Assembly: GCF_018881575.1 (NCBI RefSeq)
Contig: NZ_JACVQB010000001.1
Span: 358,986-422,985, forward strand
Length of the DNA: 64,000 bases
DNA from: Polynucleobacter sp. UK-Kesae-W10
GTDB lineage: Bacteria > Pseudomonadota > Gammaproteobacteria > Burkholderiales > Burkholderiaceae
Reading direction: 5' to 3'
The translations under genes and the position numbers were made by a program. The notes below the pieces were generated by a model. The model was given only the letters and a program-made list of their open reading frames with translations, was not told the DNA's origin and did not search any database. Position 1 is the stretch's first letter, and each line of letters opens with the position of its first letter. Positions 38,575 to 46,743 of the stretch are shown one piece after another.

Positions 38575-39804
38575 ATGAGTAAAGACAATCGCGATATTTT
38601 GGTTGGTTTGGATATTGGCACTTCCAAGGTGGTTGCCTTGGTCGCTGAATTAGCACCAGATGGTCAATTTAATGTGGTGGGTGTTGGACAAACAGCTTCC
38701 AAGGGTTTGAAGAAGGGTGTTGTTGTCAATATTGAGGCTACCGTTCAGTCAATTCAAAAGGCTCTCGAAGAAGCGGAGATCATGGCGGATCGCCAGATCG
38801 TTCAAGTTTTCACTGGAATTGCTGGTAATCATATTGTGAGCTTTAACTCTAGCGGCATGGTTGCGATTCGCGATAAAGAAGTGAGTGCTAGCGATGTGGA
38901 GCGTGTCTTAGAGACCGCAAAAGCGATCAATATTCCAACCGATCAGCAAATTTTGCATATTTTGGTTCAAGAATTCATCATCGATGGTCAAGAGGATGTG
39001 CGTGAGCCGATTGGTATGAGCGGCCTACGGTTAGAGGTGAAGGTTCATATTGTTACTGGCGCAGTCAGTGCTGCCCAAAATATTGTGAAGTGTGTGCGTC
39101 GCTGTGGCTTAGAGGTTAACGACCTGATTTTGCAGCCTTTGGCATCAAGTTTGGCCGTGCTCACGGAGGATGAGAAAGAGCTCGGCGTTGTCCTGGTCGA
39201 TATCGGTGGCGGCACAACCGATATTGCTATCTATTGCCAGGGCTCTATCCGCCATACCGCGGTGATTCCGATTGCAGGCGATCAAATTACCAATGACATT
39301 GCGATGGCATTGCGTACGCCAACCATTGATGCGGAAGATTTGAAAATTGCACATGGAATTGCGCGTCAAGAAATGGCCGATCCAACGGCCATGATTGATG
39401 TACCTGGCGTTGGCGATCGTGAGCCACGTCCGATGTCCAAGCAGGCCCTTGCTGCAGTTATTGAGCCACGTGTTGAAGAGTTATTCACGCTCGTTCGTGG
39501 TGTAGTACGTGACTCTGGTTACGAAGATATGGTGTCTTCAGGCATTGTGTTGACCGGTGGGACTGCACTCATGCCAGGTATGGTGGAGTTGGCAGAGCAA
39601 GTATTTTTGCGGCCAGCCCGTATCGGCACTCCGGAATACCGCGGCCATCTACATGAAGTTCTGCGTAGCCCGCGTTTTGCTACCAGTATCGGTTTATTAA
39701 TGGAAGGCCAGGCGCAGTTATTGCGCGGTCGTCGGGTATCTCAATCAGGCGCGTTACAAGGTGTTATATCGCGTATGAAGGAATGGTTTGCAGGAAATTT
39801 TTAA
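38575..39804 (+). CDS. ftsA: Cell division protein FtsA
   Basis: FtsA is the actin-like ATPase that tethers FtsZ to the membrane. The phosphate-1 motif LVGLDIGTSKVVALV is at about residues 9-23, the second phosphate motif is VLVDIGGGTTDIAIY, the adenosine motif is GIVLTGGTALMPGM, and the C-terminal amphipathic membrane anchor is SRMKEWFAGNF. ATG 38575 (409 residues) is preferred over ATG 38569, because GAGGA lies at a usable distance only from the former. It is followed by a 49-nt gap and ftsZ. Confidence 0.97.
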   Translation: MSKDNRDILVGLDIGTSKVVALVAELAPDGQFNVVGVGQTASKGLKKGVVVNIEATVQSIQKALEEAEIMADRQIVQVFTGIAGNHIVSFNSSGMVAIRDKEVSASDVERVLETAKAINIPTDQQILHILVQEFIIDGQEDVREPIGMSGLRLEVKVHIVTGAVSAAQNIVKCVRRCGLEVNDLILQPLASSLAVLTEDEKELGVVLVDIGGGTTDIAIYCQGSIRHTAVIPIAGDQITNDIAMALRTPTIDAEDLKIAHGIARQEMADPTAMIDVPGVGDREPRPMSKQALAAVIEPRVEELFTLVRGVVRDSGYEDMVSSGIVLTGGTALMPGMVELAEQVFLRPARIGTPEYRGHLHEVLRSPRFATSIGLLMEGQAQLLRGRRVSQSGALQGVISRMKEWFAGNF

Positions 39805-39853
39805 GTTTTTTTCGTCGTCGTCAATGTAGTACGTTTTTTACCTAGGAGGGTAT

Positions 39854-41203
39854 ATGGAATTTGAAATGTTAGATCAAGAAACAGCTGGCAAAACCATTAT
39901 TAAAGTGGTTGGAGTTGGTGGGGCTGGTGGTAATGCCGTCCAACACATGATCCGTCGCGGAGTGAATGGCGTAGAGTTCATTTGCATGAACACCGATGCA
40001 GGCGCGTTACAGCGTTCTGAAGCATCTGTGAATTTGCAACTGGGCTCTAGCGGGTTAGGTGCTGGTGCAAAACCAGAAATCGGTGCTGCTTCTGCTGAAG
40101 AAGCGCGCGCTCGTATTGCAGATACATTGCAAGGTGCCCACATGGTATTTATTACCGCTGGTATGGGCGGTGGCACAGGTACTGGAGCAGCGCCAATTGT
40201 TGCTCAGGTTGCAAAAGAGATGGGTATTTTGACAGTTGGCGTAATTAGTAAGCCGTTTGACTTTGAGGGCGTAAAGCGTCTTAAGGTTGCTGAAAATGGT
40301 GCGGCTGAGCTCGAGTCTTATGTAGATTCATTGATCGTGGTTCTCAATGAAAAACTCTTTGAAGTGATGGGCGAGGATGCTGAGTTTGATAAGGCATTCG
40401 CATGCGCTGATGATGTATTGCACAATGCCGTTTCTGGAATTGCAGAAATCATCAACGTTCAAGGTTTGATTAACGTCGACTTTGAAGATGTGAAGACGGT
40501 GATGGGCGAGCAAGGTAAAGCGATGATGGGAACGGCGACTGTTTCCGGTATGGATCGTGCACGCTTGGCTGCAGAAGCTGCTGTTGCATCACCATTGCTC
40601 GAGGGCGTAGATTTATCTGGCGCTCGCGGTGTATTAGTCAACATCACTGCTAGCCGTTCATTGAAGTTATCTGAAACTCGCGAAGTGATGGCTGCAATCC
40701 GTGGTTACGCTGCAGATGATGCAACAGTGATTTTCGGTACCGTATATGACGAGAGCTTAGGCGATGCATTGCGCGTTACTGTCGTTGCGACTGGTTTAAA
40801 TAATCCACAAGCACGTAAGGCAAACCAACCAGAGGTAGTTTGGAGACAAGCTACTGGTACGCATGATGCAATGCCAACTATGGCTGATCTCAATAGTTTT
40901 GCTCCTGCCAGCGCATCTGCTGCAATTAGTAAAGTAAGCTTGGATTCAGCTTTGGGTACTAGCGCTGGTATGGCATCGATTGGGTCTGCAAGTGCACCGG
41001 CAATGCCGATGCAAGCAGCACAACCTGCAGCTGGTGGCGTTGATTACAGTCAGTATGACTTGCCGCGGGTTTTTCGTAGCTCTCGTGAAGCGACTCCTGC
41101 GCCTACCTTAGGTGCGGATAGCTCTCCTCAAGCAAAAACCTTGCTTGATAAAGGGGCTGATTACTATGAAATCCCAGCGTTTTTACGTAAGCAAGCAGAT
41201 TAA
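39854..41203 (+). CDS. ftsZ: Cell division protein FtsZ
   Basis: FtsZ is the tubulin-like GTPase that forms the Z ring. [14 protein letters not shown], the tubulin signature GGGTGTG at 105-111, and the synergy-loop [11 protein letters not shown] with catalytic Asp are all present. A variable linker (about 335-430) leads to the C-terminal peptide [11 protein letters not shown], the docking site for FtsA and, by analogy, ZapD, also encoded in the window. The ATG has AGGAGGG 5 nt upstream, a much stronger site than ftsA, fitting the higher level needed for FtsZ. Length is 449, long because of an Ala/Ser-rich linker. Confidence 0.98.
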   Translation: MEFEMLDQETAGKTIIKVVGVGGAGGNAVQHMIRRGVNGVEFICMNTDAGALQRSEASVNLQLGSSGLGAGAKPEIGAASAEEARARIADTLQGAHMVFITAGMGGGTGTGAAPIVAQVAKEMGILTVGVISKPFDFEGVKRLKVAENGAAELESYVDSLIVVLNEKLFEVMGEDAEFDKAFACADDVLHNAVSGIAEIINVQGLINVDFEDVKTVMGEQGKAMMGTATVSGMDRARLAAEAAVASPLLEGVDLSGARGVLVNITASRSLKLSETREVMAAIRGYAADDATVIFGTVYDESLGDALRVTVVATGLNNPQARKANQPEVVWRQATGTHDAMPTMADLNSFAPASASAAISKVSLDSALGTSAGMASIGSASAPAMPMQAAQPAAGGVDYSQYDLPRVFRSSREATPAPTLGADSSPQAKTLLDKGADYYEIPAFLRKQAD

Positions 41204-41217
41204 TTGACTGCTTAATA

Positions 41218-41307
41218 CAATAGGTGATTGCGAAATGCCGGCGCGGCGCCCCTCCGGACGACGAATCCCGCGCTTGCGTTGGCATGCTTACTAACGATTA
41301 CCTATTG
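41218..41307 (+). ncRNA. Candidate structured leader RNA upstream of the peroxiredoxin gene
   Basis: The ftsZ-peroxiredoxin gap can fold into one long hairpin. Helix P1 pairs 41218-41230 with 41295-41307 (13 bp, two G-U). After an internal loop, helix P2 pairs 41235-41246 with 41274-41285 (12 bp, four G-U), then 3 more pairs after a bulge. The apical loop 41250-41269 contains CCTCC, complementary to the gene's own ribosome-binding site GGAG (41307-41310). An alternative inner stem GCGCGG/CCGCGC (41241-41246 with 41268-41273) competes with P2. No T-run follows, so it is not an ordinary terminator. Confidence 0.5.
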
Positions 41308-41315
41308 GAGACGCC

Positions 41316-41816
41316 ATGATTGCTGTTGGACAAAAACTACCAAATGCCACTCTTTATGAATTTTTTAATGAAGAGACAGAAGGGTGTGCATTAGGACCAA
41401 ATGCATTTGAAGTTGACAAACTTGCAGCTGGCAAAAAGATTGTTATCTTTGCCTTGCCTGGCGCATTTACCCCAACCTGCTCTGCCAAGCATGTGCCAGG
41501 ATACGTTGAACACTTCGATGCTATTAAAGCAAAAGGTGTCGATGAGATCTGGTGCATTTCCGTAAATGACCCATTTGTCATGGGCGCTTGGGGACGTGAT
41601 CAAAAGGTCGGTAAAAAAATTCGCATGCTAGGTGATGGCAGTGCCGAGTTCACTAAAAAAGTAGGTCTCGAGTTGGATTTAACCGCTCGCGGATTTGGTG
41701 TTCGCTCAGACCGTTATGCCATGATTGTGGAAGACGGCGTTGTAAAGAGCTTAGATCGCGAAGCTCCTGGCAAGTTTGAAGTGAGTGATGCGGCATCGAT
41801 CCTCAAAAAATTATAA
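41316..41816 (+). CDS. Peroxiredoxin (Prx5/AHP1 type)
   Basis: This thiol peroxidase reduces hydrogen peroxide or organic peroxides, probably with glutathione, glutaredoxin or thioredoxin as donor. The peroxidatic cysteine is C55 in PGAFTPTCSAKHVPGY, the Prx5 signature; further cysteines at about 24 and 81 could resolve it, but which is used cannot be told. Length 166 fits the family. SD TTGGAGA lies 5-9 nt before the ATG and is adjacent to the structured leader. It sits between ftsZ and lpxC, which is a usual place for it in related bacteria. Confidence 0.93.
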   Translation: MIAVGQKLPNATLYEFFNEETEGCALGPNAFEVDKLAAGKKIVIFALPGAFTPTCSAKHVPGYVEHFDAIKAKGVDEIWCISVNDPFVMGAWGRDQKVGKKIRMLGDGSAEFTKKVGLELDLTARGFGVRSDRYAMIVEDGVVKSLDREAPGKFEVSDAASILKKL

Positions 41817-41854
41817 TTTTTTAATAAGCGCCCCCTGAATTTAGAGATGTCATC

Positions 41855-42769
41855 ATGATGAAGCAAAGAACCATTGCAAGCCCTGTGAAAACAGTGGGTA
41901 TTGGTTTGCACTCTGGCCGCAAGGTGACTATCTCTATTAAGCCAGCCCCAGTGAATTCAGGGGTGCAATTTGTACGTGTAGATACTCCGGAGCAGTCACT
42001 TGTTCCGGCCACCGCTCTAGCGGTCTGTGACACTAGGCTTGCCTCGGTAATTCAAAAAGATGGTGTGCGAGTTTCTACGGTAGAGCATTTGCTTTCAGCC
42101 TGCGCTGGCCTTGGCTTAGATAACTTATTGATAGAGCTTGATGGTGAAGAAGTGCCCATCATGGACGGCAGTGCAGCTTCCTTTTTGTTTTTAATTGAGT
42201 CAGCCGGCATCATCGAACAAGAAGCGCCACGTCAGTTCCTAGTGATTAAAAAGCCGGTCGAAGTGAAAGACGGAGACAAGCTTGCGCGTCTTGAACCATT
42301 CTTTGGATTTAAATTAGATTTCACGATTGATTTCAAGCATCCTGCAGTGGACAAGACTGGCCAACGATTTGTTGTAGATTTTGCAGAACATGCCTACCGG
42401 AGTGAAATCGGTCGAGCACGCACTTTTGGTTTTGCTCACGAAGTTGAAGCGCTCAGAGAGATGGGGCTTGCTCGTGGTGGTAGTTTAGATAACGCGATTG
42501 TTTTGGATGAGCACCGGATTCTGAACAATGAAGAATTGCGTTACGAAGATGAGTTTGTGCGTCACAAAATTCTGGATGCCATTGGGGATTTATATTTAAT
42601 TGGCCATCCCATTGTCGGAGCTTATGTTGCCGAAAAATCAGGCCATGCCTTAAATAATGCGCTCTTACGTAAACTTTTAGAAGATCCAAGTTCTTACGAA
42701 ATTTGTGAGTTTGCTGAAAACAAGGCCCCTGAAGCCTACTCTCAAGAAAATCAGCCCCTCTTCTTTTAA
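41855..42769 (+). CDS. lpxC: UDP-3-O-acyl-N-acetylglucosamine deacetylase LpxC
   Basis: LpxC performs the committed step of lipid A synthesis. Zinc ligands are visible: H78 in STVEHLLSA, and His and Asp in [15 protein letters not shown]. The N-terminus [19 protein letters not shown] and the motif [17 protein letters not shown] are typical. Length is 304. No strong ribosome-binding site precedes ATG 41855 or the ATG one codon on. It ends 8 nt before the convergent dciA gene with no terminator between them. Confidence 0.98.
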   Translation: MMKQRTIASPVKTVGIGLHSGRKVTISIKPAPVNSGVQFVRVDTPEQSLVPATALAVCDTRLASVIQKDGVRVSTVEHLLSACAGLGLDNLLIELDGEEVPIMDGSAASFLFLIESAGIIEQEAPRQFLVIKKPVEVKDGDKLARLEPFFGFKLDFTIDFKHPAVDKTGQRFVVDFAEHAYRSEIGRARTFGFAHEVEALREMGLARGGSLDNAIVLDEHRILNNEELRYEDEFVRHKILDAIGDLYLIGHPIVGAYVAEKSGHALNNALLRKLLEDPSSYEICEFAENKAPEAYSQENQPLFF

Positions 42770-42777
42770 GTTTGGGC

Positions 42778-43281
42778 TTATTTCGGTTTTCGCTGCAAGA
42801 GCCGTTCTACCGTTTTTCTAAGCTCTGAATCTGGGGCGAGCTTATCGAGCAAGTCCTCCCAGGATTTCTTGGCTACCGCATTAAAACCCACTATTTTTTG
42901 GTTTTTTTGATCATCGGCCCTTGGCTTTACTTCCCAGTTTGCCGGTGAGGGCTTCATTTTCACTTTAATGCCCTTACAGGGCAATCCAAGTACTGATAAC
43001 TCCTTGATTAGACTGGGTAAATTTTGTTGAAGGCGGGTGGCAATACTAGCGCTTCCAACCTGCAAAAAGAGCTCATCCTGGCCCCCAGAGTGCCATCCAG
43101 CTTCAATTTTTGAACTTAAATGCTCTAAGCCTATATTGCTTAAGGCTTTGCTGAGGGTGACCTTGAGTTTGGCTAAATCCTCTGTTTTGGCCAAAATACC
43201 CCCAAGTCCATTGGACTGACGCAGGTATTCCAGCCAATCGTGGGCTGTTTGCTTGCGGGGTGGTTTGGGGCTGAAGTTCAT
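42778..43281 (-). CDS. dciA: DciA-type (DUF721) replicative helicase loader
   Basis: DciA is the ancestral loader or operator of the replicative helicase DnaB in bacteria without DnaC. The 167-residue protein shows the DUF721 core: an N-terminal basic stretch (MNFSPKPPRKQTAHDWLEYL), the KH-like segment ELFLQVGSASIATRLQQNLPSLIKEL, and a lysine-rich C-terminal half. ATG 43281 is used; the frame is open 16 codons further but reaches the secA promoter region. It is divergent from secA and convergent with lpxC, the same setting as in other betaproteobacteria. Confidence 0.82.
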   Translation of the reverse strand: MNFSPKPPRKQTAHDWLEYLRQSNGLGGILAKTEDLAKLKVTLSKALSNIGLEHLSSKIEAGWHSGGQDELFLQVGSASIATRLQQNLPSLIKELSVLGLPCKGIKVKMKPSPANWEVKPRADDQKNQKIVGFNAVAKKSWEDLLDKLAPDSELRKTVERLLQRKPK

Positions 43282-43335
43282 AAAAAATGGGGTTGCGGGT
43301 GATAAACTCAAGGACTTAATTTTCTTCAATATCCC

Positions 43336-46101
43336 ATGGTAATCGGTCTTCTTAAAACCCTGGTCGGCAGTCGAAACGACCGCCTCTTAAAACAGTATCG
43401 CAAAGTCGTTGCCAAGGTCGCCGCTTTTGAAGCGAGCCTGCAATCTTTGGATGATGCCGCGCTTGCAGCCAAGACAACAGAATTTAAGTCTCGTCTGGCA
43501 GCCGGTGAGTCTTTGGACGATATTGCTCCGGAGGCATTTGCAGTTGTTCGCGAGGCCAGCGTACGCGTGATGAAAATGCGTCACTTTGATGCTCAGCTGA
43601 TGGGTGGCTTAGCCTTGCATCAAGGCAAGATCGCAGAGATGGGTACCGGCGAAGGAAAAACCTTAACAGCAACCTTGCCAGTGTATTTGAATGCACTTAC
43701 TGGCAAAGGAGTTCACGTAGTTACCGTCAATGATTATTTGGCGCAGCGTGATGCGGAGTGGATGTCTAAGTTATATAACTTCTTGGGCATGAAAGTTGGC
43801 GTGAATCTTTCTCAAATGGATCACACTGCCAAACAAGAAGCTTATGCCGCCGATATTACTTACGGAACAAATAACGAATTTGGTTTTGATTATTTGCGTG
43901 ACAACATGGTCCAGGATTTGGATCAGCGTGTACAGCGTGGTTTAGCTTACGCCATTGTTGACGAGGTTGACTCCATCTTGATTGATGAGGCACGAACCCC
44001 ATTGATTATTTCTGGTCAGGCAGACGACCATACCGATCTTTATATCAAGATTAATGCCTTACCCTCCTATTTAGAGCGTCAGATAGGAGAAGAAAAGGCT
44101 GATGGTACTGGCGTTGAGAAGCCTGGAGATTATTGGGTTGATGAAAAATCTCAACAGGTTTATCTCACAGAGCAAGGTCACGATAAAGCAGAACAAGTGC
44201 TGGTGCAGATTGGTGCTTTAAATGATGGCGATTCACTTTATGCTCCGCAGAACATTACCTTAATGCACCACGTGTATGCCGCGCTGCGCGCTCATACTTT
44301 GTATAACCGTGATCAACAGTATGTTGTTCAAAACAAAGAAGTCATCATTGTTGATGAGTTCACCGGTCGTCTCATGCAAGGTCGTCGCTGGTCTGATGGT
44401 TTACATCAGGCAGTAGAGGCTAAAGAAGGTGTTCCGATTCAGAATGAGAATCAAACTTTAGCAACGATCACCTTCCAGAATTACTTCCGTATGTACGGAA
44501 AATTAGCCGGTATGACCGGAACTGCTGATACTGAGGCGTATGAATTTAAAGAAATCTATAACCTAGAGACGGTTGTCATTCCTCCGAACCGCATTAGTCA
44601 GCGTAAAGACAAGCAAGATCAAATTTACAAGTCTTCGCGCGAGCGTTACGACGCCGTCATTAAAGATATTGAGGATTGCTATCAACGGGGTCAGCCAGTC
44701 TTGGTAGGAACAACCTCCATTGAAAACTCGGAACTCATTGCTAGTCTGCTCGATAAGCGTAAGTTACCGCATCAAGTGCTCAACGCGAAGCAACATGCGC
44801 GTGAAGCAGAGATCATTGCTCAAGCAGGTCGCCCCAAAATGATTACCATCGCCACGAATATGGCAGGTCGTGGAACAGATATCGTGCTTGGCGGTAATGT
44901 TGGCAAGCAGTCTGCTTTGATTGAGGCTGATGACTCATTAAGTGATTCTGATAAAGCAGCCAAGATTAAGCAGCTTCAAGACGAGTGGCAAAGTATTCAC
45001 GATCAAGTGTTGGCTGCAGGTGGCTTGCACATCATCGGTACGGAGCGCCATGAAAGCCGCCGTATTGATAACCAACTAAGAGGCCGCTCAGGTCGCCAGG
45101 GTGATCCAGGTTCTTCCCGTTTCTATCTTTCATTGGATGACCCCCTCTTGCGCATCTTTGCTGGAGATCGCCTACGCGCCGTGATGGAGCGCTTGAAGAT
45201 GCCTGATGGTGAGCCAATTGAGGCAGGCATGGTGACTCGCTCGATCGAGTCTGCTCAGCGCAAGGTGGAAGGCCGTAATTTTGATATTCGCAAGCAATTG
45301 CTTGAATATGATGACGTTGCGAATGATCAGCGTAAAGAAACTTACCGTCTGAGAAATCAGGTTCTAGAGAGCCAAGATATTGGTGAGCTTATCGCCAATC
45401 TTCGAGAAGATGTCTTGCGCTCAGTCTGTGCGTTCTATGTTCCCCTAGAGTCTATGGAAGAGCAATGGGATTTGCCAGGGCTGGAGAATGTTTTAGCTAA
45501 CGAGTGGGGCTTAACCGTTGATCTGCAAAAGTGGGTTGAGCGCGCCGAGAGTATTGATGATGCTGAAATAGTTGAGCGCGTTCTGCAAGCGGCTAAAGAT
45601 GCCTATGATGCGAAGGTTGAGCTGTCTGGGCGTGATTCTTTTGCAAGTTTTGAGCGCTCTGTTCTTTTGTATAGTGTCGACACGCATTGGCGCGAGCATT
45701 TAGCGGCTTTGGATCATTTACGCCAAGGCATTCATTTGCGCGGCTATGCGCAAAAGGATCCAAAGCAGGAATACCGTCGTGAAGCCTTTGAGCTTTATGG
45801 AGAACTTCTCGACGTTATCAAGAATGATGTTGTGAAAAGCATCATGACTGTACAAATTCGGAGTGCTAGCGAGCTGGATCGCGCCTCAGAGTCCATGAAT
45901 GAAGATTTAGCCAAGTTGAAAGATCTTCAGTATCAGCACGCAGATGCTGATATGGAGGTGGCCGGCTCAACTGGTGACCGCGGTGCTGCAATTGACATCC
46001 AGCCTGCGCCTGCACGCACTGGACCAAAGATTGGTCGCAATGATCCATGTTCTTGCGGTAGTGGCAAGAAATACAAAAATTGTTGTGGCGCATTGACGTA
46101 A
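43336..46101 (+). CDS. secA: Preprotein translocase ATPase SecA
   Basis: SecA drives post-translational secretion through SecYEG. The 921-residue protein has the Walker A motif MGTGEGKT at 102-109, the DEAD-type [20 protein letters not shown], the preprotein cross-linking domain, [15 protein letters not shown] in motor domain 2, and the C-terminal zinc finger [16 protein letters not shown] that binds SecB. It is monocistronic: dciA is divergent upstream, and a strong terminator follows 25 nt downstream. Confidence 0.99.
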   Translation: MVIGLLKTLVGSRNDRLLKQYRKVVAKVAAFEASLQSLDDAALAAKTTEFKSRLAAGESLDDIAPEAFAVVREASVRVMKMRHFDAQLMGGLALHQGKIAEMGTGEGKTLTATLPVYLNALTGKGVHVVTVNDYLAQRDAEWMSKLYNFLGMKVGVNLSQMDHTAKQEAYAADITYGTNNEFGFDYLRDNMVQDLDQRVQRGLAYAIVDEVDSILIDEARTPLIISGQADDHTDLYIKINALPSYLERQIGEEKADGTGVEKPGDYWVDEKSQQVYLTEQGHDKAEQVLVQIGALNDGDSLYAPQNITLMHHVYAALRAHTLYNRDQQYVVQNKEVIIVDEFTGRLMQGRRWSDGLHQAVEAKEGVPIQNENQTLATITFQNYFRMYGKLAGMTGTADTEAYEFKEIYNLETVVIPPNRISQRKDKQDQIYKSSRERYDAVIKDIEDCYQRGQPVLVGTTSIENSELIASLLDKRKLPHQVLNAKQHAREAEIIAQAGRPKMITIATNMAGRGTDIVLGGNVGKQSALIEADDSLSDSDKAAKIKQLQDEWQSIHDQVLAAGGLHIIGTERHESRRIDNQLRGRSGRQGDPGSSRFYLSLDDPLLRIFAGDRLRAVMERLKMPDGEPIEAGMVTRSIESAQRKVEGRNFDIRKQLLEYDDVANDQRKETYRLRNQVLESQDIGELIANLREDVLRSVCAFYVPLESMEEQWDLPGLENVLANEWGLTVDLQKWVERAESIDDAEIVERVLQAAKDAYDAKVELSGRDSFASFERSVLLYSVDTHWREHLAALDHLRQGIHLRGYAQKDPKQEYRREAFELYGELLDVIKNDVVKSIMTVQIRSASELDRASESMNEDLAKLKDLQYQHADADMEVAGSTGDRGAAIDIQPAPARTGPKIGRNDPCSCGSGKKYKNCCGALT

Positions 46102-46125
46102 TTTTTGCGCCAATGTAATCAACTT

Positions 46126-46155
46126 AAATGGCTCGAATGTATTCGAGCCATTTTT
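46126..46155 (+). terminator. Intrinsic terminator of secA
   Basis: AAATGGCTCGAA-TGTA-TTCGAGCCATTT is a perfect 12-bp hairpin followed by TTTTTC. It isolates secA from the molybdenum hydroxylase genes. Confidence 0.95.
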
Positions 46156-46222
46156 CTTGGTGGAATCCCTAAGCCTTGATTTCAGCGTAAATCTTCCATA
46201 TCTGTCATTATTTGTAATTGAT

Positions 46223-46237
46223 AAAACAATTTGTTTT
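46223..46237. promoter_or_regulatory. 7-bp dyad upstream of the molybdenum hydroxylase genes
   Basis: AAAACAA-T-TTGTTTT is a perfect inverted repeat 34 nt before the first ATG of the two-gene operon. It may be an operator, but the low sequence complexity of this AT-rich stretch allows chance occurrence. Confidence 0.35.
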
Positions 46238-46271
46238 CATTCCCACTCTTTCAATTTATTAAGGGGGCGTT

Positions 46272-46730
46272 ATGGCCGTATCTTTCACTCTGAATGGCAA
46301 AGCAGTTAATTTTGAGGGGGATCCAGAAACCCCAATCCTTTGGGTTCTGCGAGATCACTTGGATGTCACTAGCCCTAAGTATGGCTGTGGTGCTGGTCTA
46401 TGTGGTGCCTGTACTGTGCATCTTGAGGGTGCAGCAATTCGCTCTTGCTCAACTCCTATTTCAGCTGCTGCTGGAAAAAAAGTGACTACGCTTGAGGGTC
46501 TCTCAGACAAAGTCGGCAAAGCTTTAGCTGATGCTTGGATTGAATTCGATGTTCCTCAGTGTGGTTATTGCCAGACAGGACAAATGATGTCTGCCGCAGA
46601 TTTACTGGCAAAGAAAAAACAGCCTAGTAGCGATGATATTAAAAACGCCATGAGCGGAAATATCTGTCGCTGTGGAACCTATTCCCGTATTGAAAAAGCA
46701 GTCAAACGTGCTGCCGATAAATTGGCTTAA
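46272..46730 (+). CDS. (2Fe-2S) ferredoxin-like subunit of a molybdenum hydroxylase (IorA type)
   Basis: This 152-residue protein carries two [2Fe-2S] clusters: a plant-ferredoxin-type site in YGCGAGLCGACTVH with a later RSCSTP cysteine, and a helical domain site with CGYCQTGQ and NICRCGTY. It passes electrons from the molybdenum subunit, as in isoquinoline 1-oxidoreductase and aldehyde oxidoreductases of the xanthine oxidase family. AAGGGGG lies 5 nt before the ATG. It is the first gene of a two-gene operon with the catalytic subunit 13 nt downstream, located between secA and argJ with terminators on both sides. Confidence 0.94.
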   Translation: MAVSFTLNGKAVNFEGDPETPILWVLRDHLDVTSPKYGCGAGLCGACTVHLEGAAIRSCSTPISAAAGKKVTTLEGLSDKVGKALADAWIEFDVPQCGYCQTGQMMSAADLLAKKKQPSSDDIKNAMSGNICRCGTYSRIEKAVKRAADKLA

Positions 46731-46743
46731 AGGGGATATATAG

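Noticed and set aside
46086-46112. Inverted repeat TGGCGCA/TGCGCCA around the secA stop codon
   Set aside because: The left arm lies in conserved coding sequence and a much stronger terminator follows at 46126-46155.
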